Shown piece after piece: positions 39,401 to 47,261 of a stretch of 64,000 nucleotides of DNA. How positions within the stretch are numbered: the first letter of the stretch is position 1; each line of letters starts with the position of its first letter. Made by a program: the position numbers and the translations under genes. Under the pieces are notes generated by a model that saw only the letters and a program-made list of their open reading frames with translations, did not search any database and was not told the DNA's origin. The DNA comes from Providencia sp. (lineage in GTDB: Bacteria > Pseudomonadota > Gammaproteobacteria > Enterobacterales > Enterobacteriaceae), in the NCBI RefSeq assembly GCF_003533305.1, contig NZ_DOEH01000019.1, positions 102,445 to 166,444 of the forward strand. The letters run 5' to 3'.

Positions 39401-42400
39401 GCGTCAGTTATCATAGCGGGGCCTACTGAATGATATAAAATATTTTCAGGATTTATTAATGGATATTTATTTTTCAGTGCCAATAATTCAGATGCCAATT
39501 TACCAGTTGGTTTTCTTATAATATCAGTATCACCAATAATTACCCAATTAGTTATTTTATTTTCCTCTACTAAAGAAATTAAATCCGCTGAACCATACTC
39601 TAATATACTTTTTTTATTTTCAACATCCATCTGGAAAATTAACGTATTATGTGGGTCCCTTGCAGCTAAACGTTCTGATTGCAATAAGCCTTTTCTATCA
39701 TCCGTTAAGCGAATAATCACTGTTAATTCTGAAATATTCTGAGCTGTAATGTTTGATACTCGGTTAAGAATGCGTTCAGAACTCACCATTTTCCAAATTG
39801 GTGTTTCTTTAATTCCTAATTCATTAATTTTTTCATTAAAGGTAAAATAAAAATCATCAGGTAGATTACCTTTATGTCTTTTCAATTCATTAACAAATAA
39901 TTTATAGGCATCATGGTTATAAATAACTTTCTTTAATAAATCCATATCAAGGGTGCGCGTATCTAGATCCCTAAATACGCGCATAGGATCTGGTTCAATA
40001 TAATCATTTAATTGATTTAACGTAATCTCACCACGGCGAACTTCATTAATAAAATATAACACACTAGATTTACCATTAATTCTAACCTGCTCTGAACCTG
40101 TATTATATTGATAAGTAAACTTGTAACCATCTGTACTTACCGAATCACTATCACCATCAATAGGCATAACTAATTTATTCCCCAAGTAAATATTACTTAC
40201 CATTCTATTGTAAGCAACAACGGGAATTCTTACATTATACTCAGCTAATAAAGGAATTATTTTTATTACAAAATTTTCATTAGGTCCACCTCGCGCTAGG
40301 TTGCACCCTAGCAAGACTAATTTATCTGGAGATTTACTTTTTAATATTTTATTTTGTAAGTATAAAATGCTATTAACATATTCTGCAGCATTCTTTCCAG
40401 CATATAACGTTGGCTCATTATTCCCATAATAAATACCATGCCCAACAGTTATCCAGCGTACCTTACCTTTTTTTATCCTTTGAAGATCCCCATGTAATAT
40501 TTTATATTGCTTATTCGTCATATTATATTGAATAACCATGGAATCGTCTGGGTGTTTAGAAAAAGCATTACCTGTTGCACGAGCTGCAATTTCATCACCT
40601 TCAATTTGAACAATTACATTATAATCATATTCAGTTGGTTTTATTTTTCTTACTGTTTCAGCATCCTGCTGCTGTAATTTTCGATATTTATCTATTGGAT
40701 CAGACCAATGCTCAAGTGACTCAATACTTGATGATTGCTCACCAGCTAATACGCCATTATTATGTGTATTTATTTCATCTAATTGAATATCACCAAAGCC
40801 CATATCTAATTTCGCAATAGGTTTACCGAAGTTATTATCAATATATCCTTTTTGATTTTCTTTCCCCTCAATAAAATTCTGATCAACAATAGGGATGCTT
40901 TTCTTACGCTGTATCTCTCTTCTAGCATTAATAAAACTATCTGATATTTTTCTTTTTGGATTAAAGTAATCAGCATATTCCCCTTCACACCAGTTAGCAT
41001 TGAGAGGAGCACGATATCCCTCATTAATTAATAACTGTTGAAAATTTGATAGGCTTTCAACATCATTAATAATAACCGTACCCGATGAATTCATTTGGAA
41101 ATAAGTATCTATCGATTGGCTTGTTCCTGATAATTTATTTTTTCCTTTGAGTTTATCCGGTAAGAAAAAGGTAATTGGGAAGTTATCTTTCATCACACTT
41201 CCAGGATTAGCATCATCAGCCCCATGATGAACTAACTCTAATCCAACAGGGCGCCCTAATTTTTTATTTAAATCTCGATTAATCTCCTTGATTTTTGTAT
41301 TAGTAATACCATTATCTTTCCCCTCTCTTTTATTATATTCAGCCTCAGTCTGATAGAGCTTTTTCTGTTCATTCGTGAGTTCATCATAGTTAACACTCGC
41401 CTTCCATTCTTTCCATGAAGGCATTTCTGACACTCTAACATAATGCTCTAGCTCAGAAACTGAAAAAATAACACTAAAAAGATCATAATCTGCCGTCATC
41501 GCTTTTCCCGTTTTAGGGTCACCGACCACAAGGAAAGGATTTATTTTATTACCAGACAGATGATAGACTTGCCATACCTTACTTTCTCCTCGAGTTATAT
41601 TTTTAAGAACAAAATGATAGGATACATTATCCACCTTTGCACTTGTTCTACTGCTGTATTCTCCCCAGCTTACATCCACCAATGGCTCCACTACCTTATA
41701 TTTAAGTAGCTCATTCATACGTTCATGAGTTACTTCAAGTATCACCGCCTTTGCATGCCCTTGCTCAATAGACTGTGTTACATAATCATTATATTTCTCT
41801 TGCTCATCCCGAGCTGATTTTTTGGCAAACTGCTGTAAAATAGGAATAAAGCCACTATGAGGTCCCCAATCTGAACTTTTACCTTTAATCGAGAGCCCTT
41901 TACTGCTATACAGACCAGAAGCAATTAAACTTGTCGATTTATAATCAATAGGCCGCATACCTATAATAATATTATAGTCATTGGCAACTTGTGTAATGGC
42001 TCGTTGATGATTTTCTGGGATCCCTGTAATAGGCTTGGATTCATTATTGGACAACGGTTTTAAATGCAAGTTGACACTAATATAATCCCTTGCAATGTTT
42101 TGATTATTATGACTCTTATTGATATTTTCAAAGGTCTTGATATCGAAATCTTTATTTATCGAATAAATTTTGTATCCATCTTGAGAGATAAAAACATCTT
42201 TTTTAATTTTAGATATAGTTTCAGGATTATTAACTATCCGTGTATAAAGGTCTTGTCCATCTAAAATATCCGTATATGCTATAAATTCGACACTCCCTAC
42301 GATAACCTTAATTTTTAGTAAACAATTTTCCGGATTGAATTCTTTATATATTATTTTGCACTTACTCCCTTCTTGCTGATAAGTGATTTTTCTTTCAGCT

Positions 42401-43578
42401 AAAAGTACATTTTCAGTTATTTTTAAACTGATTTTATTTATTTTTTTAAAACCACTCCCACTATTCCCATTTTTTTTAAATTCACTAACAGTTATATTAT
42501 AATCATTATCAAAAATAGGTATTTTATTTTTTTCAGCATTTATTTTAATGTGATCATCTAAATAAGAAAAAAAATCAATCTGTTTGTTAATCGTCGTAAC
42601 ACCACTATTAGGATCAAAAAATGAATATTCCCATGATTGATTTTTATTGTTATATTTTGCGCTAATAACAACCGCGTGGTTACCTAAAATCAATTGATAA
42701 TAGAGTGGTGTTTTATTTTTAGCTGTATGAGCAATAATGACGTCCTTAAATCTCTTTACTGTCGTTCCCTCTAATGTATTAAATGAATAATTCTGATGTA
42801 TATTATTCCCTTTAATACCTCGCTGGTTATTTGTTAGCTCTAACTTTAAATAATTATCTCTATTAATGCTTTCAGATATCGAGTCAATAAAAAAATGCGC
42901 ATCAGAGACCGAGTATTTACTTTCTAACAATAAATTCCCCCGTATAAATTTTTCTTTTAATTTTAAAAAAATAGGGTCAGAACTAGAAACTTCTCCTTCC
43001 TTTGTATTAAAAAAATCCTTATTAGCATATAATGCATTAATATATTCTTTAAATTTTATTTTTTGGGACTCATAAATATACTGATAATAAATTTTATTTT
43101 TTTCATTAACCTTCGTAGCTTTCTTTAAGTTTTTATCAATTATATCATTAAAATAATCACCAAACATTCTATTGTTAATTTTATCATAGGTTAGGCCATC
43201 AAAATAATCCCTATTTCTTAAAGAGTTATCACGAATTGCTTGGATTTTAATAAAATCATAAATATACTCATTCAATAGAACTTGGGCATGCATTTTCAAA
43301 GCGTCATATCTTGCTTTATCTATTGCAGATAAACCCACTCTATCATAACTAGTAATATCATATAAATAATTCAACTGCTGAATATAATCAGCACCTTTAT
43401 CGTCTATATTATAGATTAAAAATTCATTTGCCAACCCATAACAATAACCTGCTGATTTACTATGATTGATACCATACTCAGTCATAATATTGGTAAAGAA
43501 TGATTTGTTTTTAGGGGCATTAATATAATTATACAAATTATATTGCATGAAATTTATAGTGTAGTTATTACCTTTCAT
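33406..43578 (-). CDS. Giant multidomain toxin: protease, nucleotidyl cyclase, C80 protease, pore, RTX
   Basis: A 3390-residue protein not matched to a named gene. Domains read in order: (1) about 30-345, papain-like (C58/YopT-like) cysteine protease with Cys46 (GYCYGLA), His301 (GNHAVV) and Asp322 (FFDPNSG). (2) About 519-870, ExoY/CyaA-type nucleotidyl cyclase: Lys560 and Lys567 in SSKGLSIKGKSSDWG, Asp697 and Asp699 in ADYDLF, His784/785 in HHGADDANP. (3) About 975-1175, C80 autoprotease with Asp1012, His1047 (TVGHG) and Cys1092 (LLGCNLA). (4) About 1285-1440, a C80-like copy without catalytic residues. (5) About 1690-1850, a region with LFDPQG like domain 1 but no His. (6) About 2005-2185, hydrophobic TcdA/TcdB-type pore-forming segment. 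(7) About 2455-3270, four clusters of RTX nonapeptides such as GGEGSDHYV. No signal peptide is seen; type I secretion is inferred from the RTX tail. The gene is visibly AT-rich, more so at its 5' end. The ribosome binding site is weak. No rtxB/D/E-like or acyltransferase gene is nearby. The domain calls for the cyclase, C80 and RTX parts are strong; the first protease is moderate; the whole toxin's target is unknown. Confidence 0.85.
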   Translation of the reverse strand: MKGNNYTINFMQYNLYNYINAPKNKSFFTNIMTEYGINHSKSAGYCYGLANEFLIYNIDDKGADYIQQLNYLYDITSYDRVGLSAIDKARYDALKMHAQVLLNEYIYDFIKIQAIRDNSLRNRDYFDGLTYDKINNRMFGDYFNDIIDKNLKKATKVNEKNKIYYQYIYESQKIKFKEYINALYANKDFFNTKEGEVSSSDPIFLKLKEKFIRGNLLLESKYSVSDAHFFIDSISESINRDNYLKLELTNNQRGIKGNNIHQNYSFNTLEGTTVKRFKDVIIAHTAKNKTPLYYQLILGNHAVVISAKYNNKNQSWEYSFFDPNSGVTTINKQIDFFSYLDDHIKINAEKNKIPIFDNDYNITVSEFKKNGNSGSGFKKINKISLKITENVLLAERKITYQQEGSKCKIIYKEFNPENCLLKIKVIVGSVEFIAYTDILDGQDLYTRIVNNPETISKIKKDVFISQDGYKIYSINKDFDIKTFENINKSHNNQNIARDYISVNLHLKPLSNNESKPITGIPENHQRAITQVANDYNIIIGMRPIDYKSTSLIASGLYSSKGLSIKGKSSDWGPHSGFIPILQQFAKKSARDEQEKYNDYVTQSIEQGHAKAVILEVTHERMNELLKYKVVEPLVDVSWGEYSSRTSAKVDNVSYHFVLKNITRGESKVWQVYHLSGNKINPFLVVGDPKTGKAMTADYDLFSVIFSVSELEHYVRVSEMPSWKEWKASVNYDELTNEQKKLYQTEAEYNKREGKDNGITNTKIKEINRDLNKKLGRPVGLELVHHGADDANPGSVMKDNFPITFFLPDKLKGKNKLSGTSQSIDTYFQMNSSGTVIINDVESLSNFQQLLINEGYRAPLNANWCEGEYADYFNPKRKISDSFINARREIQRKKSIPIVDQNFIEGKENQKGYIDNNFGKPIAKLDMGFGDIQLDEINTHNNGVLAGEQSSSIESLEHWSDPIDKYRKLQQQDAETVRKIKPTEYDYNVIVQIEGDEIAARATGNAFSKHPDDSMVIQYNMTNKQYKILHGDLQRIKKGKVRWITVGHGIYYGNNEPTLYAGKNAAEYVNSILYLQNKILKSKSPDKLVLLGCNLARGGPNENFVIKIIPLLAEYNVRIPVVAYNRMVSNIYLGNKLVMPIDGDSDSVSTDGYKFTYQYNTGSEQVRINGKSSVLYFINEVRRGEITLNQLNDYIEPDPMRVFRDLDTRTLDMDLLKKVIYNHDAYKLFVNELKRHKGNLPDDFYFTFNEKINELGIKETPIWKMVSSERILNRVSNITAQNISELTVIIRLTDDRKGLLQSERLAARDPHNTLIFQMDVENKKSILEYGSADLISLVEENKITNWVIIGDTDIIRKPTGKLASELLALKNKYPLINPENILYHSVGPAMITDAAEHKVFLMDLSANLKSHGMTSEVKSKYTHDYNHHLASVNNDTQSTSFLGGNSHQSLITLLEKISLKEVLIQDITKVEHPYLLNYFSDENGGVDIEKLKIAVSDPLINKRLNDILSQNKDFNTLSMNLLLESSLSNSYQQQAEYIHTLLIEIKNDLSLLNNLSENSKLLLSKIFPAGDGFNGVEFNKGKVLDLVTDDNKFILLSNNLKEFSSSNLVAEEAQLRRLSFSEVFKTYENNQAQRLKQFNQLLSYGYKVGLINHDIIRLVDQPRVIDQTLGGMYGIEFYFTGSDTARDIIERKAQLERIKFKGTLTSAERSLLIKMDEYSHYINTVVRENSILVVDQSLLNLFSTVSGSGNAIIFIKGKSATYTVMQVNRNGSHEISLFDPQGIQFSIKNRTSEGAQWKFQQKIKHYFNEDIQLADGKFIARGKNAGLEVMKNGNFRADFQVIDLDFKNIKKVLPSLQNQRESIIEQTAFSLPKNRWVTINGEKVSFVKLQQLGATIEGRTISLSDFDVGGQHKKIRFSPEKLSTYFTLMEGGKEDLSFIKVFHEQLKSADIYQLVERKANFAESGALKKQFKYLASNIDAQQDAVASSTLLKVRQAGNKLPKYHRIANHAGQVMGAAGAIQSLISAYAILAKLDNPDISVEESKELEKQFYLLVASAFFNYGDMIVQPMLLSIASSKGTSSLFRSRLAMGTVVIFNLIGMGIDAYQAYDSLSKLDSVTDPKQREDIIVNATFSIVGSVINGVTVIGVLVGSSTIPVIGLVVGGVLLVGGWVYNGIRAVENIKNIIDIDWDRELEEGIRGAFGLEPTLRSQQEMSNQHQINAFKNQDWDRDLILFESNIQHAGFGHHLSIVEKPISEPLQRYYLVDNHRNYFHGTFSTEKLGSGNIVFCFLRNGAPTFTAEEADFILQIELARNRGWFKRLKTLYKSYESIEPDYRKKIHFKREAKEIIDLKPIGRVSTNEHYSLNTSYKNPLFDEFKARHQVLDNNLSLPLDRQLKNSASEQINFYSTNTQFSVFGQRLISADERFFSENLVNNTYRTALHIESTFSQGISWNTANGNDVLIGKKSQKNSFQVLLGEKYFAGGDSDDLFFMRDCSVSSLMSRGGKLPTKYLDGQGGQDTVIIDSLPKNHQVLVDLNANTLNYQEQSSLIVIPAANLQAMENVVVRGNSDDTLQGNDAVNILDGGLGFDVLEGKGGDDLLILTQGRALGGDGNDSYRIRRFDWSEHVSDFYLTERYFDIKEKVVKTRRYHNPVYIQGNRIYQTEVMINEYNRSQSRVNLEYSLDEIIQIRLSGNNLVLTIKLADHVIGGQSFANVESEVSIVLENVFESDGDSKTLHHIYQLQTRDGWVMTTQQDKTRPHQYFSLSYIQEYDQLPAPEHKSVKIDELANCITINQSRCHIAPEWGWFTPIGRAEHLSYYGNDKNNLLPLIKSGSYIEISRGIDTYQIVQGKDEYGQIEFDFSKVKDSFTKSDSVNLLLPTENGYSLHMDGYEIYSINNSGKKQLDIKFTNVGEHLTEVVLLQDKHSNVFKVNLKEGFITPIKPVMESSDHADQIILPAGYISEEHVIDGGNGDDIIISRSLDSYVLLGGKGDDNIKASVGNNVLYGGAGINSVSGGLGDDLLLSSDGSDALMGGEGSDHYVIEGNQAGGVYIVDDAGHNHIHLVNFKNDPIKQSNEEYLLYSSAGGKIVKIKRPSDDSAANFSIHHYERLDEKFIASTGDGMTPLVNYLSKKLHEEKHFGELATWKPTEKLADTLKGLTVKPVMLTAGNDGRTLQPDSRRDNWFIDALSGNDEIIDMTEYGRVIKGGGGNDKLIATGGENVLYGGQGNDVLLAQGMHQDVLISLDGEDQLSADKGDDLYIISGHGEGDVTVTDFAGRNKLLLIGFERNDTDGNQLSATVTETKYESKSGRVVTLRHNNHLNKVANVTEVNYLNDHRLLSKQNIDQTVERLIQLLAEQRIAYESNLDSTIKNGNYRKNWGAAQITEHFLSNLK

Positions 43579-43638
43579 TTATTAATTATCCATAGTTGTT
43601 ATTTAACATAAAAAAAATAACAAAACCAATAATTTTAT

Positions 43639-43667
43639 TCTATAAACAAAATTAAATTAGGAGTAAA
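43639..43667 (-). promoter_or_regulatory. Candidate promoter of the toxin gene
   Basis: On the minus strand TTTACT and TATAGA lie 17 bases apart, 60-90 bases ahead of the toxin start and after the gloC terminator. Each hexamer matches consensus at four of six positions. In DNA this AT-rich chance matches are likely, so the call is tentative. Confidence 0.3.
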
Positions 43668-43679
43668 TTTATCTACACT

Positions 43680-43712
43680 CATAAAAATAAAAATGCCTCA
43701 TTAATGAGGCAT
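43680..43712 (-). terminator. gloC terminator
   Basis: The palindrome ATGCCTCATTAATGAGGCAT is followed on the minus strand by TTTTTATTTTTAT, 34 bases past the gloC stop. It isolates the toxin gene from read-through out of gloC. Confidence 0.92.
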
Positions 43713-43745
43713 AAATAAATAATATAATAAATTAAGTTAAATTAA

Positions 43746-44393
43746 TTACCAAACGGGCTGTTCATCTTGCAAAAACGGATTGGTCTGACGCTCATGTCCT
43801 AAATTAGACATTGGGCCGTGACCCGGAATGAATTGATAATCATCACCGAGCGGCAATACCTTGTTTTTAATCGAGGAGATTAGATCTTGATGGTTGCCGC
43901 GAGGAAAGTCACTGCGTCCAACGCCGCCTTTAAATAAGACATCACCCATGGATATCAGTTTATCTGCGTGATTGACAAAAATAATGTGTCCTGGTGTATG
44001 CCCCGGACAGTGCAACACATCAAAGCTGATATCACCACAGGTTATCTTATCACCTTCTTCTAACCAATAATCTGGTGTGAAGTCTGGGCAATCGCCAATA
44101 TAAAACATCGCATTTTGTTCGGCTAAGTTTTCAATCCAGAAAGCATCTTCTTTCTGTGGCCCATGAATGGGAACTGAGAAATGTTTTGAAAGTGTAGCTG
44201 AAGCACCGATGTGATCGGAATGACCGTGGGTTAATAGAATTTTAGTCAACTTCAATCCACGGCTTTCAATTGCAGAAATTAATTTTTCTGCCTCACCGCC
44301 GGGATCGACAATGACAGCTTCCATTGAATTTTCATCCCAAATAACATGGCAATTTTGCATAAAGGGTGTTACTGGGATAATAGTATATTTCAT
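43746..44393 (-). CDS. gloC: Hydroxyacylglutathione hydrolase GloC
   Basis: Type II glyoxalase of the metallo-beta-lactamase fold, which hydrolyses S-lactoylglutathione in methylglyoxal detoxification. The metal motif is His56-x-His58-x-Asp60-His61 in [10 protein letters not shown]; further ligands are in [17 protein letters not shown] and the final PGHGP. Length 215 equals E. coli YcbL/GloC and the end [11 protein letters not shown] is identical in style. It lies 39 bases after ycbK and is probably cotranscribed with it. With mgsA at the other end, the window has both a source and a sink of methylglyoxal. Confidence 0.95.
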   Translation of the reverse strand: MKYTIIPVTPFMQNCHVIWDENSMEAVIVDPGGEAEKLISAIESRGLKLTKILLTHGHSDHIGASATLSKHFSVPIHGPQKEDAFWIENLAEQNAMFYIGDCPDFTPDYWLEEGDKITCGDISFDVLHCPGHTPGHIIFVNHADKLISMGDVLFKGGVGRSDFPRGNHQDLISSIKNKVLPLGDDYQFIPGHGPMSNLGHERQTNPFLQDEQPVW

Positions 44394-44432
44394 CGAGCAA
44401 TTACTCCGTAATCTGTGTCACCTATGCACAGA

Positions 44433-44981
44433 TTACCATGTTCTTGCCGGTCCTGTATCGATATGTACGAAATTGCTTCTTGGATAATAACCTACACCGC
44501 CAGCTTTCATTTTTAACGCTGCTTTACGGATGTTACTTAGCTGTAAACCTTCAATATGAAAATCCATTGCTTGACCACGGGTATGATAGCTTTTTTTCGC
44601 TACACCAGAGCCTTTTTTACGTAATGAATTATTGGTTTCCAATGAGCGATATCCAGAAATTAACTGAACCGGTTTATTAGTTCCCATCAACATCTGTAAT
44701 AAATAAATTTGATCGAACAGCTTAGGGTCGATAGTTTTCACTTTATCGCAACGGTAATCACGAAACATGTGATTCAAACGCGCAAGCTCAGATTTGTTAT
44801 AACTGCGGCCATTGAAAAATTCAGTTTTTAAAAATTCGCCAGTATTGAGATTTTCAAATCGTAGAATTCTTGGTCGTGGTGTCGTCATGGCAGCAAATAC
44901 ATGGCTAGGTAATAAGCTGAGGCCGATAGTAGCCGCACCAATTCCCAACCACTTCCTGCGGTTTTGGTCAATTATATCCAT
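44433..44981 (-). CDS. ycbK: Tat-exported peptidase-like protein YcbK
   Basis: Periplasmic protein of the M15A/DUF882 family, related to zinc D-Ala-D-Ala carboxypeptidases. The N-terminus has a twin-arginine signal (Arg8-Arg9 in NRRKWLG, then GAATIGLSLLPSHVFA), so folded export by Tat is expected. Zinc-site motifs are ISGYRS, SYHTRGQAMDFH and FVHIDTGPARTW. Length 182 equals E. coli YcbK. Its job is not established; likely peptidoglycan remodelling, given the L,D-transpeptidase gene next door. gloC follows closely on the same strand. Confidence 0.92.
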   Translation of the reverse strand: MDIIDQNRRKWLGIGAATIGLSLLPSHVFAAMTTPRPRILRFENLNTGEFLKTEFFNGRSYNKSELARLNHMFRDYRCDKVKTIDPKLFDQIYLLQMLMGTNKPVQLISGYRSLETNNSLRKKGSGVAKKSYHTRGQAMDFHIEGLQLSNIRKAALKMKAGGVGYYPRSNFVHIDTGPARTW

Positions 44982-45285
44982 AGGTGATAACTCGGGTCTT
45001 CGTTATTTAAAAAGAAACATCAGAACTGATTCAGTTTAGCAAATGATATTTAGCTTTAATGTATAATTATGTAAATTAATGCATAAAATAAACAAATTTT
45101 ATGTCATTTACGCTAAAAGGTGAGTTTTATCACTAAAAACCATTCAATGATAATTTAGCTGCACGTCTCAACTTGTGAACTTAGCTTAAAGAATAAAAAA
45201 TATTGAGCAATGGAATTGATGTGAATAGTTATGAATTGCGCTGAATATTCAGGGAAGTTACCTTCCCTGAATAAAAAGAAATGGA
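44982..45285. other. Intergenic DNA, ycbK to ldtD
   Basis: An AT-rich stretch with the promoter region of ycbK and a stem-loop after ldtD. No gene or repeat was seen. Confidence 0.4.
45247..45272 (-). terminator. Stem-loop after ldtD
   Basis: ATTCAGGGAAG and CTTCCCTGAAT form a perfect 11-bp stem with loop TTAC, 13 bases past the ldtD stop. There is no T run on the minus strand after it, so it may end or stabilise the transcript. Confidence 0.5.
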
Positions 45286-47013
45286 TTAGCGCAGAATACT
45301 TTTTATAGCTGGCAAATATTTTTCCGTACCATCAATGCTCTTATCATATTGATAAATATCAGCACGATATTGCGCTTGTTGATCTTTATCCACCCAAGCC
45401 GTTTGATAATACAAATAAACAGGGATTCTATCCGGTATATTCACATAACGCGTTGAGCCTTCTTTTAACGCACCATCAATACGCTTTTGCTCCCAACCCG
45501 CATCACCAAGCAGAATTGTCGCTAATTCACTGGCTTTATTCACGCGCACACAACCTGAACTTATTGCCCTCGCATTACGATTAAATAAGCTATGGTTTGG
45601 CGTATCATGTAAATAAATCGCATCCGAGCTTGGCATATTAAATTTATAGCGGCCTAAAGAGTTTGTTGGTCCCGGTGCTTGTCTGACTCTATATGGAAAA
45701 TTCGCGGGTGTAATATTTTCCCAATCAATAGAGTAAGGGTCGATTTCAAATGAATCCTGTCCCCATCCTGAGTAGACCGTATAACCTCTGCGGCTAAAAT
45801 AGCTAGGATCTTGCTTCCCTTTTGGCGCGATATCTTTACGTGCCATACTAGTTGGCACACTCCAAGGCGGGTTAATCACCACATTATTTAAAGCGCTGCT
45901 CATAATCGGTGTTTTACGATCCGCGCGTCCGACAATCACTTTAGAGTCTAAAATGACCTCATCGTTTAAATAAAAATCTAGCGAGTAACCGGGAATATTG
46001 ACTAAAATACCAGTGCCATTACTTGCTGGTATAATACGTAAACGTTGAATATTTAATGCCATCAAGGCGGCTTTTTGTTTTGGTTTCATATTCAACCAAA
46101 CTTTAGAGCCTTTACCCACCACACCATCAGCATCTAAGCCATATTGTAATTGGAATTTTTTTACGGCTTCAACAAGTTCATTGCTATATAAACGAGCCGC
46201 TGCCGTCGCTTTGGCGATTTCCTCTGGCGAAGCTGACGCATCAACTTCTGTGGAAATAGCACTGCTATCGAGCAATCCATCACGATATAAGATTTCTCTC
46301 AAGGTAATAACATCATCACTTGATTGCCCAGGCTTTAATGATGTCGTGCTGGTAATTTCGAGCGCATCTTCAGTCATGGCGAGCTGTTTAAGCATTTCTT
46401 CGCGCATCGGCTGGTACAGCGGATGATTAATTGCTTGGGACTTAACCCACGCTCCTAACCTATTTTCAGAAGCCGCATCGAGCCAAGGTTTCATTTGCGG
46501 TGCTGTTGGCGCTATTATTTTATATGGACGACTAGTATATAACCAATATTGGCCACTTGCCTCAACAGAAGATAGGTATTGTATATAGCCCATCATGGCA
46601 TCAGATAAAATGACATCTCGGCCTAATTCACTTAATTGGCTATCTTCAAGTAACAACAACCACTCACTAAACTGAGGTTGCACCCCTGAAAGTGAAAGTT
46701 CAGCTAATTGTCGTTGAAATTGTTCGATAGCCGTTTCATCTTGCCACAACAACTTCATTTGCCGATCGGCATATATTTTAGCCAGTTGTGTGGTAAAAAT
46801 AGGTTTAACATCAGCCGGTAATGACGATGTTATCTTTACCAAACTTTCTGCTGGTGTAACCGTGACCACTTGATTCAATTCAACAACTTGTGGCTGCTGC
46901 ATTTCCGTCGTATTTAACTGCATATTTTCTTGTTCTGAAAATGCAGGAAATTGTAATGTCATCAGCCCACAGATTATCGAGACTTGCAGAGCTTTCACTC
47001 TTCTCTTTGCCAT
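45286..47013 (-). CDS. ldtD: L,D-transpeptidase LdtD (YcbB)
   Basis: Periplasmic enzyme that makes 3-3 cross-links in peptidoglycan and gives beta-lactam tolerance when overproduced in E. coli. An N-terminal hydrophobic signal segment (about 9-26) is followed by a scaffold region, a peptidoglycan-binding domain (about 220-310, LQYGLDADGVVG) and the YkuD catalytic domain (about 335-520). The catalytic Cys488 lies in SSGCVRVNKASELA, preceded by the conserved YLHDTPNH. Length 575 against 615 in E. coli. It sits between ycbK and aphA; in E. coli mukB follows directly, so aphA is an insertion here. Confidence 0.93.
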   Translation of the reverse strand: MAKRRVKALQVSIICGLMTLQFPAFSEQENMQLNTTEMQQPQVVELNQVVTVTPAESLVKITSSLPADVKPIFTTQLAKIYADRQMKLLWQDETAIEQFQRQLAELSLSGVQPQFSEWLLLLEDSQLSELGRDVILSDAMMGYIQYLSSVEASGQYWLYTSRPYKIIAPTAPQMKPWLDAASENRLGAWVKSQAINHPLYQPMREEMLKQLAMTEDALEITSTTSLKPGQSSDDVITLREILYRDGLLDSSAISTEVDASASPEEIAKATAAARLYSNELVEAVKKFQLQYGLDADGVVGKGSKVWLNMKPKQKAALMALNIQRLRIIPASNGTGILVNIPGYSLDFYLNDEVILDSKVIVGRADRKTPIMSSALNNVVINPPWSVPTSMARKDIAPKGKQDPSYFSRRGYTVYSGWGQDSFEIDPYSIDWENITPANFPYRVRQAPGPTNSLGRYKFNMPSSDAIYLHDTPNHSLFNRNARAISSGCVRVNKASELATILLGDAGWEQKRIDGALKEGSTRYVNIPDRIPVYLYYQTAWVDKDQQAQYRADIYQYDKSIDGTEKYLPAIKSILR

Positions 47014-47261
47014 ACATCCACCTTAAGTTACTACATGGATAACAATAGTTTTTATTATAGTTGCAAATTTATTGTATTTAATTTGAAAACGAATGTTATA
47101 GGAATAGACTAATTTTGTCTTTATTGAAAGACAAAATAGCATTAAGAATGGAAATAAATAAGAATTTAACTAATGAATAAGATCATTTTCAGTTTAAATC
47201 GACTAAAAATATCTGAATACTGAATATTGATGACTTTTATTATTTAATTTTCGGTATTTAA
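47014..47261. other. ldtD upstream region
   Basis: About 250 AT-rich bases between the ldtD start and the aphA terminator. The ldtD promoter should lie here; Cpx control is known in E. coli but no Cpx box was recognised. Confidence 0.35.

Noticed and set aside
33406..43578. Possibility that the toxin is a contact-dependent or Rhs-type polymorphic toxin
   Set aside because: No YD repeats, filamentous haemagglutinin repeats, TpsB partner or small immunity gene is present, and the RTX and C80 domains point elsewhere.
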